This document shows positions 26,745 through 37,464 of a DNA stretch of 64,000 bases, piece after piece (position 1 is the first letter of the stretch; each line of letters opens with the position of its first letter). A program made the translations under genes and the position numbers. Where the stretch lies: NCBI RefSeq assembly GCF_027359675.1, contig NZ_CP114786.1, positions 186,001 through 250,000 of the forward strand. The letters are read 5' to 3'. The notes under the pieces were generated by a model. The model saw nothing but the letters and a program-made list of their open reading frames with translations, made no database searches and was not told where the DNA came from. This DNA is from Roseibium sp. Sym1. Lineage in GTDB: Bacteria > Pseudomonadota > Alphaproteobacteria > Rhizobiales > Stappiaceae.

Positions 26745-28070
26745 ATGGCCAACCCGATTACGGCACGCGGCTTTCTCGCCCTTATCTGCCTGACACTCGT
26801 GGCATTCGCCGCACCGGTCCGCATGGCTCAGGCCGTCGAAATCCAGGAAGTGACCAGCCCCGGCGGCATCAAGGCCTGGCTGGTCGAGGATCACACCGTT
26901 CCCCTGGTCGCGCTGAACTTCTCCTTCGAGGGCGGCAGTGCCCAGGACCCCGCCGGCAAGGAAGGCCTGACCCGGCTCCTGGCCGCGACGCTCGACGAGG
27001 GCGCGGGCGACCTGGACTCCGAGACCTTCCAGGCCCGGCTCGAGGACCTTGCCGTGAGCATCAGCTTCAGCACCGGCAAGGACCGCTTCTACGGCAGCTT
27101 GCGCACGCTGACGCCGACCCTGCAGGAGGCCTCCGACCTGCTGGCGCTCGCGGTCAACCAACCGCGTTTCGACGACACGCCGGTTGAGCGGATGAAAGCC
27201 CAGCTGGTCACACGGGCACGGCGCAACGAGAGCGACCCGGACGCCATTGCCGGCCGGTCCCTGGCCAACGCCATGTTTGGAGAGCATCCCTATGCCCGGC
27301 CGACCCTGGGCACCGTCGGCTCGCTGGAGCAACTGACCCCGGCGGATCTGGAAAACCATCAGGAAAGGCTCCTTGCCCGGGACGGCCTGACAATCGGCGT
27401 GGTTGGCGCAATCGACGCCGAGACCCTCGCCGCGATCCTCGACAAGGTCTTTGCGAACCTGCCCGAGCGGGCCGATCTGGTCCCGGTTGCGGAACTGGCT
27501 CCCTCCTTCGGCAACACCGTCAGCGACGACCTGGCGGTTCCCCAGACCACAATCCTGCTGGGTCTGCCGGGACTGAAACGGAATGATCCGGATTATCAGG
27601 CCGCCTATGTCATGAACCACATTCTGGGCGGCGGCACCTTCACGTCCTGGATGTACCAGGAAGTGCGAGAGAAGCGCGGCCTGTCCTACAGCACGGGCAC
27701 ATCCCTGTCGCCTTATGCCCATACCGGCCTTTTGATAGCGTCCGCCGCCACCAAGGCGGACAGGGCCGGAGAGACGGTCGAGGTGATGCTCAACCAGTTG
27801 CAGCGCATGGCCGAGGACGGTCCGCGGGAAGAGGAGCTGCGTGCCGCCAAGCAGTATCTGACCGGATCCTACGCGCTGCGTTTCGACAGCTCCGGCAAGA
27901 TCGCCCGGCAACTTGTCGCCCTGCAGAACGCGGATCTCGGCATCGACTATTTCGACCGCCGCAACAGCGAGATAGAGGCGATCACCCTGGCTGATATCCA
28001 AAGGGTCGCCAAACGTCTTCTGGCGGAGAAAAACCCGACCATCGTTACGGTCGGACCGAAGCAGGGTTGA
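26745..28070 (+). CDS. M16 peptidase-like partner lacking the zinc motif
   Basis: A 441-residue exported M16 homologue (signal peptide about 1-27). Where the active partner has HFLEH this one has GLTRLLA, so zinc is not bound, whereas the C-terminal R/Y substrate-binding region is kept (EVREKRGLSYS after HILGGGTFTSWMYQ). This active/inactive pairing is known for heterodimeric M16B peptidases. It starts one base after the upstream stop, so equal expression is likely. It is convergent with the TipF-like gene. Confidence 0.92.
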   Translation: MANPITARGFLALICLTLVAFAAPVRMAQAVEIQEVTSPGGIKAWLVEDHTVPLVALNFSFEGGSAQDPAGKEGLTRLLAATLDEGAGDLDSETFQARLEDLAVSISFSTGKDRFYGSLRTLTPTLQEASDLLALAVNQPRFDDTPVERMKAQLVTRARRNESDPDAIAGRSLANAMFGEHPYARPTLGTVGSLEQLTPADLENHQERLLARDGLTIGVVGAIDAETLAAILDKVFANLPERADLVPVAELAPSFGNTVSDDLAVPQTTILLGLPGLKRNDPDYQAAYVMNHILGGGTFTSWMYQEVREKRGLSYSTGTSLSPYAHTGLLIASAATKADRAGETVEVMLNQLQRMAEDGPREEELRAAKQYLTGSYALRFDSSGKIARQLVALQNADLGIDYFDRRNSEIEAITLADIQRVAKRLLAEKNPTIVTVGPKQG

Positions 28071-28106
28071 GCAAAATCAGGCTTGGTAGAGTATCGAAGC
28101 GGCGGG

Positions 28107-29696
28107 TCAGCCCGCCGCCGACCGTCTCGGCCCGGGTGCCGGGGCACCTTGTAGCACCTCGGCGCGCACCGGCCGCGGTGGTGAGAACAGGGTTCCCTGC
28201 GCCAATTGCACGTCGTAATCCAGCAGCTCGAGAACCTGGGATTCCGTTTCGACGTGATCGGTGATGAGTTCCATGCCGTAGCGATGCAGCAGGTCGCCAA
28301 AATCCGACGGGTGGATGTGGCCATGCTTGGCTTCACGGCGGCCGATCAAGTAGTCGGCATGGAGCTTGCCGTATTTGAACCCGCGTCCGGCCAGTGAATT
28401 GAAATCCATCTTCATGTCCGAGATCCGGTCGATGGAGAAGCGGAAACCGAGATCGTAGAGCGCGCTCAGGCTTTCCAGTTCCATGGCCCCCATCTCGGCG
28501 ACATCATCCTGCGAGAATTCAAACACCAGCACGTCGGCAAAGTTCTGGTTGGCCTTGACGAATTCCAGGAAGCCCGGGAAGAAGGTTTCGTCGACCAGGG
28601 ACAAGGACGAAATGTTGCAGAACAGGATGGCGTTGCGGTTGCGCGAGGTCAGCCGGCGGACGACCTGGATCGAGCGGAACAGCAACAGGTTGTCTATGCG
28701 CGCGATCTGACCGGACAGGACAGCTTCCGGCAGGAACGTCGCCGCGTCGATCAGGTTGCCCTGGGTATCGCGCAGACGCGTGAAAGCCTCGTAATACTTC
28801 ACCTGGCGCTGCGGCAGCGTCACGATCGGCTGCAAGTGCAGTTCCACCCGGTTGGCATTGAGCGCGGACGTGATCAGCTCCCGCATGGCCATGTTCGGCT
28901 GCGGTTTTTCCGGCGCCGGCATCATGACCGGGTCTTCGGACATTTGCGGCGCATTTTCCGCAAGCTGCTCACCTTGGGGCTCTCCGTCATAATGACCGGA
29001 GTGCGGATAAGCGCTGAGATGGGCCTGTTCGGCAGCCTGCCGAGGTGCGTGCACGCCATATCGGTGGTCAAGCTCGCTCATGCCGCGATGTGCCGGAGCC
29101 GGCGCGACCGCATAAGGGTCCTGCTGGTCCCGCGCTGCTTCCGGCGGCGGTGCGAACTGCGCGGCAGGCTCCACATGCTGCTGCATCGGCGGCCAGTCCC
29201 GGGGGGACGGATAAGCCTGTTGCGGAGCCGGCTGGTGCGGCGCTGCCGGTGCGTAGCGCGGCAGGCTCGGAGCCTGTGGCGGCGGCGCAAGCGCCTGCTG
29301 GTCCTCGACCTTCGCTTCCAGGTCCGACATGGCCTCGGCCATCTGCTTGACCAGGGTGCCCAGGACCTCGACCTCCGCGAACAGCGGATCGATCTCCGCG
29401 CGTGTCCGGCGCGGTGCGGAGTGCTCCATGCCCGTCAGGCGGCCTTCCAGATTGCCGACATCCTCGTCCAGGTCCGCCATGCGTTCCTCGAGCCGGTCAA
29501 CCGCCTCGTTGACGGCGCCGCGGTCACGTGCCCGGCCGATGAGAAGATGAAACAGGATCATGGTGCACATGAGTGCGAGGGACAGGGACACGGCTTCGCC
29601 CAGGGGACGGCCGAACTGGAACACCAGCACCGTCGCCGACGACAGCGCAATCACGGCCATGCATACTGCTACAAAGATGGTCCCTGTCCGGCCCAT
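28107..29696 (-). CDS. tipF: TipF-like membrane protein with degenerate EAL domain
   Basis: A 529-residue protein. Two N-terminal membrane helices (about 5-25 and 32-52), a coiled-coil (about 60-150), a long Pro/Gln/Ala linker, then an EAL domain from about 285. The catalytic set is lost: EAL reads EAF (YYEAFTRLRD), DDFGTG reads as SIDRISD and EGVET reads DHVET, so phosphodiesterase activity is very unlikely. This layout matches Caulobacter TipF, a cyclic-di-GMP receptor that positions the flagellum. A perfect CtrA box lies 39-53 bp upstream, which suits a cell-cycle-controlled flagellar gene. ATG 29696 is preferred; a TTG at 29714 would add six residues. The symbol is by architecture only. 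Confidence 0.75.
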   Translation of the reverse strand: MGRTGTIFVAVCMAVIALSSATVLVFQFGRPLGEAVSLSLALMCTMILFHLLIGRARDRGAVNEAVDRLEERMADLDEDVGNLEGRLTGMEHSAPRRTRAEIDPLFAEVEVLGTLVKQMAEAMSDLEAKVEDQQALAPPPQAPSLPRYAPAAPHQPAPQQAYPSPRDWPPMQQHVEPAAQFAPPPEAARDQQDPYAVAPAPAHRGMSELDHRYGVHAPRQAAEQAHLSAYPHSGHYDGEPQGEQLAENAPQMSEDPVMMPAPEKPQPNMAMRELITSALNANRVELHLQPIVTLPQRQVKYYEAFTRLRDTQGNLIDAATFLPEAVLSGQIARIDNLLLFRSIQVVRRLTSRNRNAILFCNISSLSLVDETFFPGFLEFVKANQNFADVLVFEFSQDDVAEMGAMELESLSALYDLGFRFSIDRISDMKMDFNSLAGRGFKYGKLHADYLIGRREAKHGHIHPSDFGDLLHRYGMELITDHVETESQVLELLDYDVQLAQGTLFSPPRPVRAEVLQGAPAPGPRRSAAG

Positions 29697-29734
29697 GGCG
29701 ATTAAATGTTCCAACCCGAATCAAAAGTTACTGC

Positions 29735-29749
29735 TTAATCATGCCTTAA
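29735..29749. promoter_or_regulatory. CtrA-type binding site upstream of the TipF-like gene
   Basis: TTAATCATGCCTTAA is a perfect TTAA-N7-TTAA box ending 39 bp before the start codon of the minus-strand gene. Unlike the site near 5322 it is in sequence of more ordinary composition. Confidence 0.65.
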
Positions 29750-30016
29750 GAACCAGTCGGCACCGAATCCGCAACCCGCATTCGGGCATGAAATCCGGAA
29801 CTTGTCCCCGGTTATGGCTTTCCCGCACGCAATTCGGCGGCCGTCAGGCGCCGCTGCAACACGCTACGTCCGGGCAAAGATCGGGCCACCCGTTTGGCAG
29901 CCGCGGGCCCGGCCCGAGCCATTTGGACTTTCCAAGCCAGGTAGCTTCCGCTAATCTTACGCAAGGGAAGTTGTGTCTTGGCAATGATTTTTTAGCTGTT
30001 TTTCATGGGGGCCGGT

Positions 30017-30859
30017 ATGCAGGCAGCCGGACGGACATCCCGTCGTGTTCCACACGGCACCGCGCGGAACACACGGAAAGACGAATGCGTTCAGGACCAG
30101 AGCGCACCGCTTTCCTGTGCCCAAGATCCCCCCGACGCGCGTATCAGCACCAACCCCCCGCAGCCGGACAAGGCTTTTCCCACGCCCGACCCGCCCTCTG
30201 CGGACCCTGACATTTCCCCGGAACGCATTCAGGCAGCGCTTGTAACAGCGCTTCAAAGCCGCGAATTTCAATCCGCGCCGCAGTTGCGCGCCTTTCTCGG
30301 ATTTGTGGTCCGCGCCACCTTGAACAACGAACAGGAAAAGCTGAAGGGCTACACGATCGCCGTGGAGGCCCTTGGCCGGCCGGAAGACTTCAATCCCGTT
30401 ACCGACCCGATTGTAAGGGTCGAGGCGGCCCGTCTGCGCCGGCGTCTGGAAAAATACTATTCCGGTACGGGCGCGGGCGAAACGGTGCGCATGGTCATTC
30501 GCAAGGGCAGTTACGCACCGGAGTTCTTTCTGCACGAACTCACAAAGCTGCGCGACCAGCCCGCAGGCGATGTGCTCGCCCTTCAGGAAGAGGAGGCTCA
30601 CTTCTCGCCTGCTCCTGCCGTCGACCAGATCGGACAGGATGGCGAAACGGCAACGCCGGTTCGACACGCCCTCCCCGGGCCGGACGCCATCATGCAGGAG
30701 AAAACCGTCACCGTGCCGCAAGACTTCCGGCCACGCGACAGGTTCGGCCGGTTTCTCCTGCAGCTCGCTCAGCTCGCGCGGCGACCGGTGCCGCTGCAGC
30801 TGACACTTCTCGTCGGCATCGTCTGTTTTCTCGCCGGCTATCTGATTGCCGCGGATTAG
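30017..30859 (+). CDS. Orphan cyclase-associated N-terminal domain with C-terminal membrane anchor
   Basis: A 280-residue protein. After a Pro-rich start, the region about 80-170 (LRAFLGFVV, LKGYTIAVEALGR, FNPVTDPIVRVEAARLRRRLEKYY, IRKGSYAPEF) matches the conserved module that in rhizobial proteins precedes TolB-like/TPR regions in adenylate-cyclase-related proteins. Here nothing catalytic follows: the chain goes through an acidic linker to a single C-terminal helix (about 258-278) and ends. So it looks like a free-standing, tail-anchored version of the domain. ATG 30017 has GGGG upstream; 30005 is an alternative. Function unknown. Confidence 0.6.
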   Translation: MQAAGRTSRRVPHGTARNTRKDECVQDQSAPLSCAQDPPDARISTNPPQPDKAFPTPDPPSADPDISPERIQAALVTALQSREFQSAPQLRAFLGFVVRATLNNEQEKLKGYTIAVEALGRPEDFNPVTDPIVRVEAARLRRRLEKYYSGTGAGETVRMVIRKGSYAPEFFLHELTKLRDQPAGDVLALQEEEAHFSPAPAVDQIGQDGETATPVRHALPGPDAIMQEKTVTVPQDFRPRDRFGRFLLQLAQLARRPVPLQLTLLVGIVCFLAGYLIAAD

Positions 30860-31231
30860 GTGACAGCCCGTATCCAAGGCGGGAAAGCGCGCTGGCTTGT
30901 TGGGGTCAAGCTTTCACAACACGGGCGCCAGTCGCTTCATGAGCGATCCGGAGAACGCCGATCGGGCGTTGAACAGCCGCGTCAAACCCTTTGCGCCACG
31001 GCCGGCTCGGTGCTGCGGGCTTGTCCTCGCGTTTCCGTGCCAGACCGACGCCTGAAAGCACAATTTTTCGGGTCCGTACCCCAATATTCGCAGAAACCGG
31101 CCCCCTGCCCTCCTATTTCCGCAAATTGCACCGTCTGACAACGCTTTGTTTACCCTGTTCGAAGAATTATCAGATTGACGAATCTTTCGATATTCGAAGG
31201 ACCCGGTTCGCAGAATGGGAGTTGCCCAGCA
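30860..31231. other. Intergenic region before the sigma-54 activator gene
   Basis: I find no supported gene here. The last 100 bases are AT-rich and contain TTGTTTACC and the short palindrome TTCGATATTCGAA near 31187, so the promoter of the following gene is probably here. A TTG at 31175 is in frame with it but adds residues not typical of the family. Confidence 0.4.
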
Positions 31232-32719
31232 ATGGGGAGTAAAGAGGGCAAAGAATTGCCTGCAATCGTACGTGTGCTGGATGCGTCAGCGACTGAAGCC
31301 GCACGCACATCCGCGGTTTGTGCCAAACTTTCAGCGGCCTGCACGGACCCCATTCTCTACACGGAGTCGGCTTCCTGCCTCCAGGATCTGGCCGACAAGA
31401 CCACCGACTTGCTGATCATTGACCTGGAAACCATTGGCGGTGACGACGCGCTGGAAGCCTACGCGGTGCGCTGTCCCAAGGCGGTCATCATAGCCGTTTC
31501 CGCGAAAGGATCGGTTTCACGGGCCGTTGGCGCGATGCGTGCCGGAGCACATGACTTTCTCACCAAGCCGTTCTCCCTGGACGCCTTGGCATCGAAGATC
31601 ATGTTCCAGCTCCAGCAGCGCCGTCCGGCATCGGCGGCGGCCGCCACGGCTCCTCCTGCGCCGAAGGAGCCGTCAACGCTCCGGCAGGAGACCGCATCTT
31701 CCCGGCCGCAGCTGAACAGGCAGACCGGTGCCGGCCAGAACCAGCTCATCGGCGTCTCGGCGCAAATGCGGGACATTCACGACCAGATCGGACGCATGGC
31801 GCCCTCTCAGGCGCCGGTCTTCATCACCGGCGAATCCGGGACGGGCAAGGAACTGTGCGCCCACGCCGTGCACACCCGGTCCGAGCGGCGCAACAACCGC
31901 TTTGTGACCCTGAATTGCGCCGCCATCCCCCGGGACCTCATCGAAAGCGAAATCTTCGGTTACGTGCGCGGGGCCTTTACGGGCGCGACCGACAACCGCG
32001 CCGGCGCCGCGGAACAGGCCGATGGCGGCACGCTGTTTCTTGACGAGATCGGCGAGATGGACCTTCTGCTGCAGAGCAAGTTGCTGCGCTTCCTGCAGAC
32101 CGGCAGCTTTCAACGGCTCGGCGACACCAGCACCCGCAAGGTCGATGCGCGCATTATCTGCGCCACCAACCGCAATCCGGTGACGGAAATTTCCGCGGGC
32201 CGGTTCCGCGAAGACCTTTATTACCGCCTCCACGTGCTGCCGGTCCACCTGCCACCGCTTCGGGAACGCCGCGACGACATCCTGCCGCTGGCGCAGGCTT
32301 TCCTCGACCGCTATTCGAACGAGGAACGGCGCGCCTTCAAGGGCTTCGACGCGGATGCCGAAGCCCGCATCATCACCTATCCATGGCCCGGCAACGTGCG
32401 TCAGCTCGAGAACACGATCAGGCAGATCGTCGTCATGAATGACGGCGCGGCTGTCACTTACGACATGTTGCCCCTGATGATCCGGGACCAGAGCACCCGT
32501 CCGAATGCCATCATCGACCTGTCGCGGGAAAGGTCGCGCGCGGCGCCTCCGAGCCGCCCGTTCGGCACGATCGAGCCGCTGTGGGCGCAAGAGCGGCGGA
32601 TCATCGAGGACGCGCTCGATGCATTTGACGGCAATATCGCCATGGCGGCCGCCGCACTGGAGATCAGTCCGTCGACCATCTACCGCAAGCGCCAGTCCTG
32701 GTCCTCCCGCAGTCTTTGA
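31232..32719 (+). CDS. Sigma-54-dependent response regulator (NtrC family)
   Basis: A 495-residue activator. An N-terminal receiver domain (about 10-125) keeps the phosphoacceptor Asp (about 64, LLIIDLE) and the Lys (about 112, TKPF), although the acidic pocket near VLDAS and the switch region (AVSAKG) are weakly conserved. The AAA+ domain has Walker A GESGTGKE (about 200-207), the sigma-54 contact loop GAFTGA (247-252), Walker B FLDEIGEMD and an arginine-finger region. A Fis-type helix-turn-helix ends the protein (AAAALEISPSTIYRKRQ). It should open sigma-54 promoters. No histidine kinase is adjacent. LuxO/FlbD-like and TacA-like roles are all possible. Confidence 0.88.
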   Translation: MGSKEGKELPAIVRVLDASATEAARTSAVCAKLSAACTDPILYTESASCLQDLADKTTDLLIIDLETIGGDDALEAYAVRCPKAVIIAVSAKGSVSRAVGAMRAGAHDFLTKPFSLDALASKIMFQLQQRRPASAAAATAPPAPKEPSTLRQETASSRPQLNRQTGAGQNQLIGVSAQMRDIHDQIGRMAPSQAPVFITGESGTGKELCAHAVHTRSERRNNRFVTLNCAAIPRDLIESEIFGYVRGAFTGATDNRAGAAEQADGGTLFLDEIGEMDLLLQSKLLRFLQTGSFQRLGDTSTRKVDARIICATNRNPVTEISAGRFREDLYYRLHVLPVHLPPLRERRDDILPLAQAFLDRYSNEERRAFKGFDADAEARIITYPWPGNVRQLENTIRQIVVMNDGAAVTYDMLPLMIRDQSTRPNAIIDLSRERSRAAPPSRPFGTIEPLWAQERRIIEDALDAFDGNIAMAAAALEISPSTIYRKRQSWSSRSL

Positions 32720-32925
32720 CGCACCGGGGAGGACCGCCGCATTCCGGAAGGGCGGCCTGGGCACGCGATCCCTCATCGGGTTGTATCTTTTCACGTGCAA
32801 ATTACCGTTTCTCGTTCGCTCCGGTGTTTACCGCGTTGCACGCCCTGTCTTGTGTAATCGGGCAAGTCGGTCTATATCGGCAAAAAATCGCTGAAAACGA
32901 AAAGATTTAAAGGCGTGCGGGGAAA

Positions 32926-33498
32926 ATGATAATGGTGGCTGGAAGACGTGCTCGCGGGCAGATTGTTTCTGCGGTTGTGATTGCAGGCGGACTGCTCATG
33001 GGTGTGGCGGGCGCTGCTGCCCAATCGGACACAGTCCAGCCTTCGGACGCATTCCGGGACGCCCTTGCCGCCTACGACCAGGCCTGGAACGCCTCCGGCC
33101 TCGCCTTCACCAAGGTGACCTTCACCGACGGTGGCGCCACGGGCTACGGACAATATACACCCCGGACCAACACCGTTTTCACCGACGAGGAAGCCCTGAC
33201 CGTCTATGCCGAACCTGTCGGCTACGGGTTCCGCGAGGGTGACGGCAGCTTTGCCTATGAACTGACCGCGAGCTTCCGTCTGCTCAACCTGTCCGGTCAG
33301 GTGCTGGCGGAGCAGGACAATTTCGCGACGTTCGCCGGCGAAGGCAGGACCAAAAAGCGGGAATTGTCCGCCGCACTGACCTTCCAGTTCAGCGGTCTTC
33401 CGGCCGGCGACTATCAGTTGGAAACCCGTTTCCAGGACGAAATCGGCGGCAGCCAGTCGACCGTCACCTTGCCTTTTTCGGTGATGGGAACCAATTGA
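32926..33498 (+). CDS. Secreted hypothetical protein
   Basis: A 190-residue protein with a clear signal peptide (about 1-33, ending AGAAAQS). The mature part is rich in Thr, Tyr, Phe and Gly and reads as beta-strands (TLPFSVMG at the end; FRLLNLSGQVLAEQDNF in the middle), with no cysteines or metal motif. It would be periplasmic or surface-exposed. CGGGGAAA precedes the ATG at 32926; an ATG two codons on is equally possible. I do not recognise a family. It stands alone before groESL. Confidence 0.7.
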   Translation: MIMVAGRRARGQIVSAVVIAGGLLMGVAGAAAQSDTVQPSDAFRDALAAYDQAWNASGLAFTKVTFTDGGATGYGQYTPRTNTVFTDEEALTVYAEPVGYGFREGDGSFAYELTASFRLLNLSGQVLAEQDNFATFAGEGRTKKRELSAALTFQFSGLPAGDYQLETRFQDEIGGSQSTVTLPFSVMGTN

Positions 33499-33599
33499 CC
33501 CCCGACGGTTGAGGGCGGGACCGCGGCTTGCCTGCCCGTCAAAGGCCGTTCCTCTCCGGCACAGCGCGCGGAATCTGATTAAATTCTCGTCACAGAGCA

Positions 33600-33628
33600 T
33601 TGACAAGACGGGCTCAGCTTCATAAATC
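33600..33628 (+). promoter_or_regulatory. Promoter of groESL
   Basis: TTGACA (33600-33605) and TAAATC (33623-33628) are separated by 17 bp, a good vegetative-type promoter with a weak -10. It ends 10 bp before the CIRCE operator, so transcription should start inside or just before CIRCE. Confidence 0.65.
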
Positions 33629-33638
33629 CATGGCGCTG

Positions 33639-33665
33639 TTAGCACTCGCCTGTAGGGAGTGCTAA
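33639..33665. promoter_or_regulatory. CIRCE operator (HrcA site)
   Basis: TTAGCACTC-N9-GAGTGCTAA matches the CIRCE consensus exactly. HrcA binds it to repress groESL, with GroEL itself helping HrcA fold, a feedback loop for heat stress. hrcA is not in the window. Confidence 0.97.
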
Positions 33666-33767
33666 CATGCCACGGGAGGCAATACCTCTCCGTGCCTAGT
33701 CAACCTAGAAATCATGTCTCGCGCGCTGCCAATTGCGTGGGGCGCGCTCATGAGAGGAAACAGTCTT

Positions 33768-34055
33768 ATGGCATTTCGTCCACTGCACGACCGTGTCGTT
33801 GTTCGCCGCGTAGACTCTGAAGAGAAGACCGCAGGCGGCATCATCATTCCGGACACCGCTAAGGAAAAGCCGCAGGAAGGCGAGATCATCGCTGTCGGCA
33901 CCGGCGCCCGCAAAGACAATGGCGAGATCGTAGCTCTCGATGTCAAGGCAGGCGATCGCGTCCTGTTCGGCAAGTGGTCCGGCACCGAAGTCAAGATCGA
34001 CGGTGAAGACCTCCTGATCATGAAGGAATCCGACATCATGGGCGTGATCGCTTAA
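33768..34055 (+). CDS. groES: Co-chaperonin GroES
   Basis: A 95-residue GroES, the heptameric lid of the GroEL folding chamber. It begins [12 protein letters not shown], has the mobile-loop region [12 protein letters not shown] and the end [14 protein letters not shown]. The ATG at 33768 follows GAGAGGA. The operon is controlled by CIRCE about 100 bp upstream. groEL follows after 54 bp. Confidence 0.98.
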   Translation: MAFRPLHDRVVVRRVDSEEKTAGGIIIPDTAKEKPQEGEIIAVGTGARKDNGEIVALDVKAGDRVLFGKWSGTEVKIDGEDLLIMKESDIMGVIA

Positions 34056-34100
34056 CGCAGCGAACCGCTTTTGATCTCAACCAAGTTCCAGAACAAGTGA

Positions 34101-35753
<1,653 letters not shown>

Positions 35754-35783
35754 GAAGCCCACGCTCAAAAAGCTTGACGGAAA

Positions 35784-35808
35784 GGGCGGTCCTCGGGCCG
35801 CCCTTTTT
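35784..35808 (+). terminator. Rho-independent terminator of groESL
   Basis: GGGCGG and CCGCCC form the core of a GC-rich stem with an 8-base loop, followed by TTTTT. It starts 31 bp after the groEL stop. Confidence 0.88.
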
Positions 35809-35854
35809 GCATCCTGCGCCGCCCATCACTCCTTTTTGTGCCGCCTTGTGGCAC

Positions 35855-35871
35855 GGGGGGGGGGGGGGGGG
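35855..35871. repeat. Homopolymeric tract of 17 G
   Basis: Seventeen consecutive G residues lie between the groESL terminator and the 3' end of the convergent membrane-protein gene. It is outside any coding frame I support. Such runs slip during replication and are also prone to sequencing error, so the exact length is uncertain. Confidence 0.85.
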
Positions 35872-35929
35872 CGGCGTTGGTTTCCAAGAAGCCGGGCGCT
35901 TTTGAAAATGCCCGCCTTGGATTCCACAA

Positions 35930-36520
35930 CTAGGTCTTGTCGCTGAAGTGCCTTGAGGCGCGATACCAGAGGAAGGCCAGGAACAGCCCCGCGCCGCCGA
36001 AGCTCGCCATGGTGTCGAAGAGCGTGGCGGAGAGCGGCTCTTGCGCTTCGATATCCGTGCGCAGGCCGAAGATATCCGCCCAGTCATAGGCGACGATGTC
36101 GCTCAGGCTCTGTTGTTCTGTCACCATGAAATAGACGAGACCTGCAATCATGCCCAGGATAGGAACCAGGGGATACCTGGCGCCGATCGCGCGCTTGATG
36201 CGCTCTTCCCTGTCCCCCATGTTTGCCTGCAGCCCCCGGAACTGCAGATACAGGACATAGCCGACGATCAGCATGACGGGTATGAATGCGAGGGAAGGCA
36301 TGCCCTTGCCGACACCGGTGAAGAGAAACCCGCCTGTGAGCATCAGGGTGATGGCGGCAGCGGCGAAGGCCGGCCAGGGTTGGTTGGCAACGAACCTCGT
36401 CACCACCGGATCCTCGACATCGTCCACCTCCTGGTGAAACGGCTTTTCCCGGCCTGCCGGCTGCATGTCGGGCCGTCCCCCGGACTGCCCGCGCTTGCCG
36501 AAGGAATTCTGTTGCCTCAT
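35930..36520 (-). CDS. Hypothetical membrane protein, three helices
   Basis: A 196-residue protein. The first 45 residues are polar and charged; then come hydrophobic helices at about 50-85 (probably two, around a GKGMPS turn), 115-135 and 165-185, with charged loops. No enzymatic motif is visible. The ATG at 36520 has GAGGG seven bases upstream, which supports the start over an in-frame codon at 36547. It is convergent with groEL. A TTAA-N7-TTAC sequence at 36567-36581 is a near miss to a CtrA box in its promoter. I do not recognise a family. Confidence 0.65.
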   Translation of the reverse strand: MRQQNSFGKRGQSGGRPDMQPAGREKPFHQEVDDVEDPVVTRFVANQPWPAFAAAAITLMLTGGFLFTGVGKGMPSLAFIPVMLIVGYVLYLQFRGLQANMGDREERIKRAIGARYPLVPILGMIAGLVYFMVTEQQSLSDIVAYDWADIFGLRTDIEAQEPLSATLFDTMASFGGAGLFLAFLWYRASRHFSDKT

Positions 36521-36795
36521 GACGCCCTCACCACAATCAAGCGTCAAGACTTATAAGGACTGCAACTTAAGATTAGCTTACGCCATTTTCCGAGACATTT
36601 CCCCGCGATCAAAGCCGTGTGCACCAGTGAACTTCTCGCGGCCCAAAGGGTTCATCAAGGCAGCGGAAAGATGCGATAGCAAACACCGCACAGCCGGCGC
36701 CCGGGCAACTTGAATGAGTGACCCCGGCCCGTCGGGAAATCGCTCCAGCGGCGCCGACCGGCACGGGAAGCGGCACGGATGCTTTCGAACGCACC

Positions 36796-37191
36796 TCAGG
36801 TGTTTCGATAGATCAGGGCAAGCGCTCCGGCGAAAAGCCCGAATTGCAAGGCAAGATAACCGGTTTCCATGAGAACGAAGGGCAACGGATCCGGAACCTG
36901 CTGCTTCGCCACAAAGGCAAGGACGTGCGTCGTCCATAAAAAAACGCCCGTGAGAGCGCAAAACTGTGCGGCCTTCGCCAACCCACTGCTCCCGATATTG
37001 ATCACCGGGTACAGAAGCGCAAGCACCACGCCCTGGATGACGATTGTCACCAGCCCCAGGCTCACATTCGGCTCCCCGTCAAAATACCCGAAAGCCTGGT
37101 ATCGTTCCTTGAACAGCCCGACGTGCCAGATCAGTGCCAACGGAAACACGATTGCACAATAAGCCAAGGTTGAAATCCCGATCCTGATCAT
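36796..37191 (-). CDS. Small four-helix membrane protein, unknown function
   Basis: A 131-residue protein almost entirely of membrane helices (about 4-25, 43-64, 74-95, 108-128). Short loops contain WHVGLFKERYQAFGYFDGEP, which looks like a conserved family signature of small DUF-type membrane proteins, but I cannot name the family with confidence. The ATG at 37191 has AGGGG seven bases before it. It is probably monocistronic. Confidence 0.65.
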   Translation of the reverse strand: MIRIGISTLAYCAIVFPLALIWHVGLFKERYQAFGYFDGEPNVSLGLVTIVIQGVVLALLYPVINIGSSGLAKAAQFCALTGVFLWTTHVLAFVAKQQVPDPLPFVLMETGYLALQFGLFAGALALIYRNT

Positions 37192-37464
37192 TCGATAGCC
37201 CCTTTTCACTCTGCTCCGCGCGCTTCGTCGCGGTCTATGTCATGCTGTTACGACGTTTGACATCACCGGAATCCGACAGTTTCAAAAAAACCTCCGCAAA
37301 AATGTCTGGATGAAGCCGGAAGATTGACTCGCGGAATCCAAACCCTGAATTGATTCCATCCGCTCAAGAACCACCCCTGATTTTAAAACCGAATAATTCC
37401 TGAATTTTTTTCTCATATTTTACTCCCACCTCTCGACAGCCCCCGTTTTAATATGATTGTTACT

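Noticed and set aside
36567..36581. TTAA-N7-TTAC upstream of a membrane-protein gene
   Set aside because: One mismatch in a core tetramer; too weak to call a CtrA site without conservation data.
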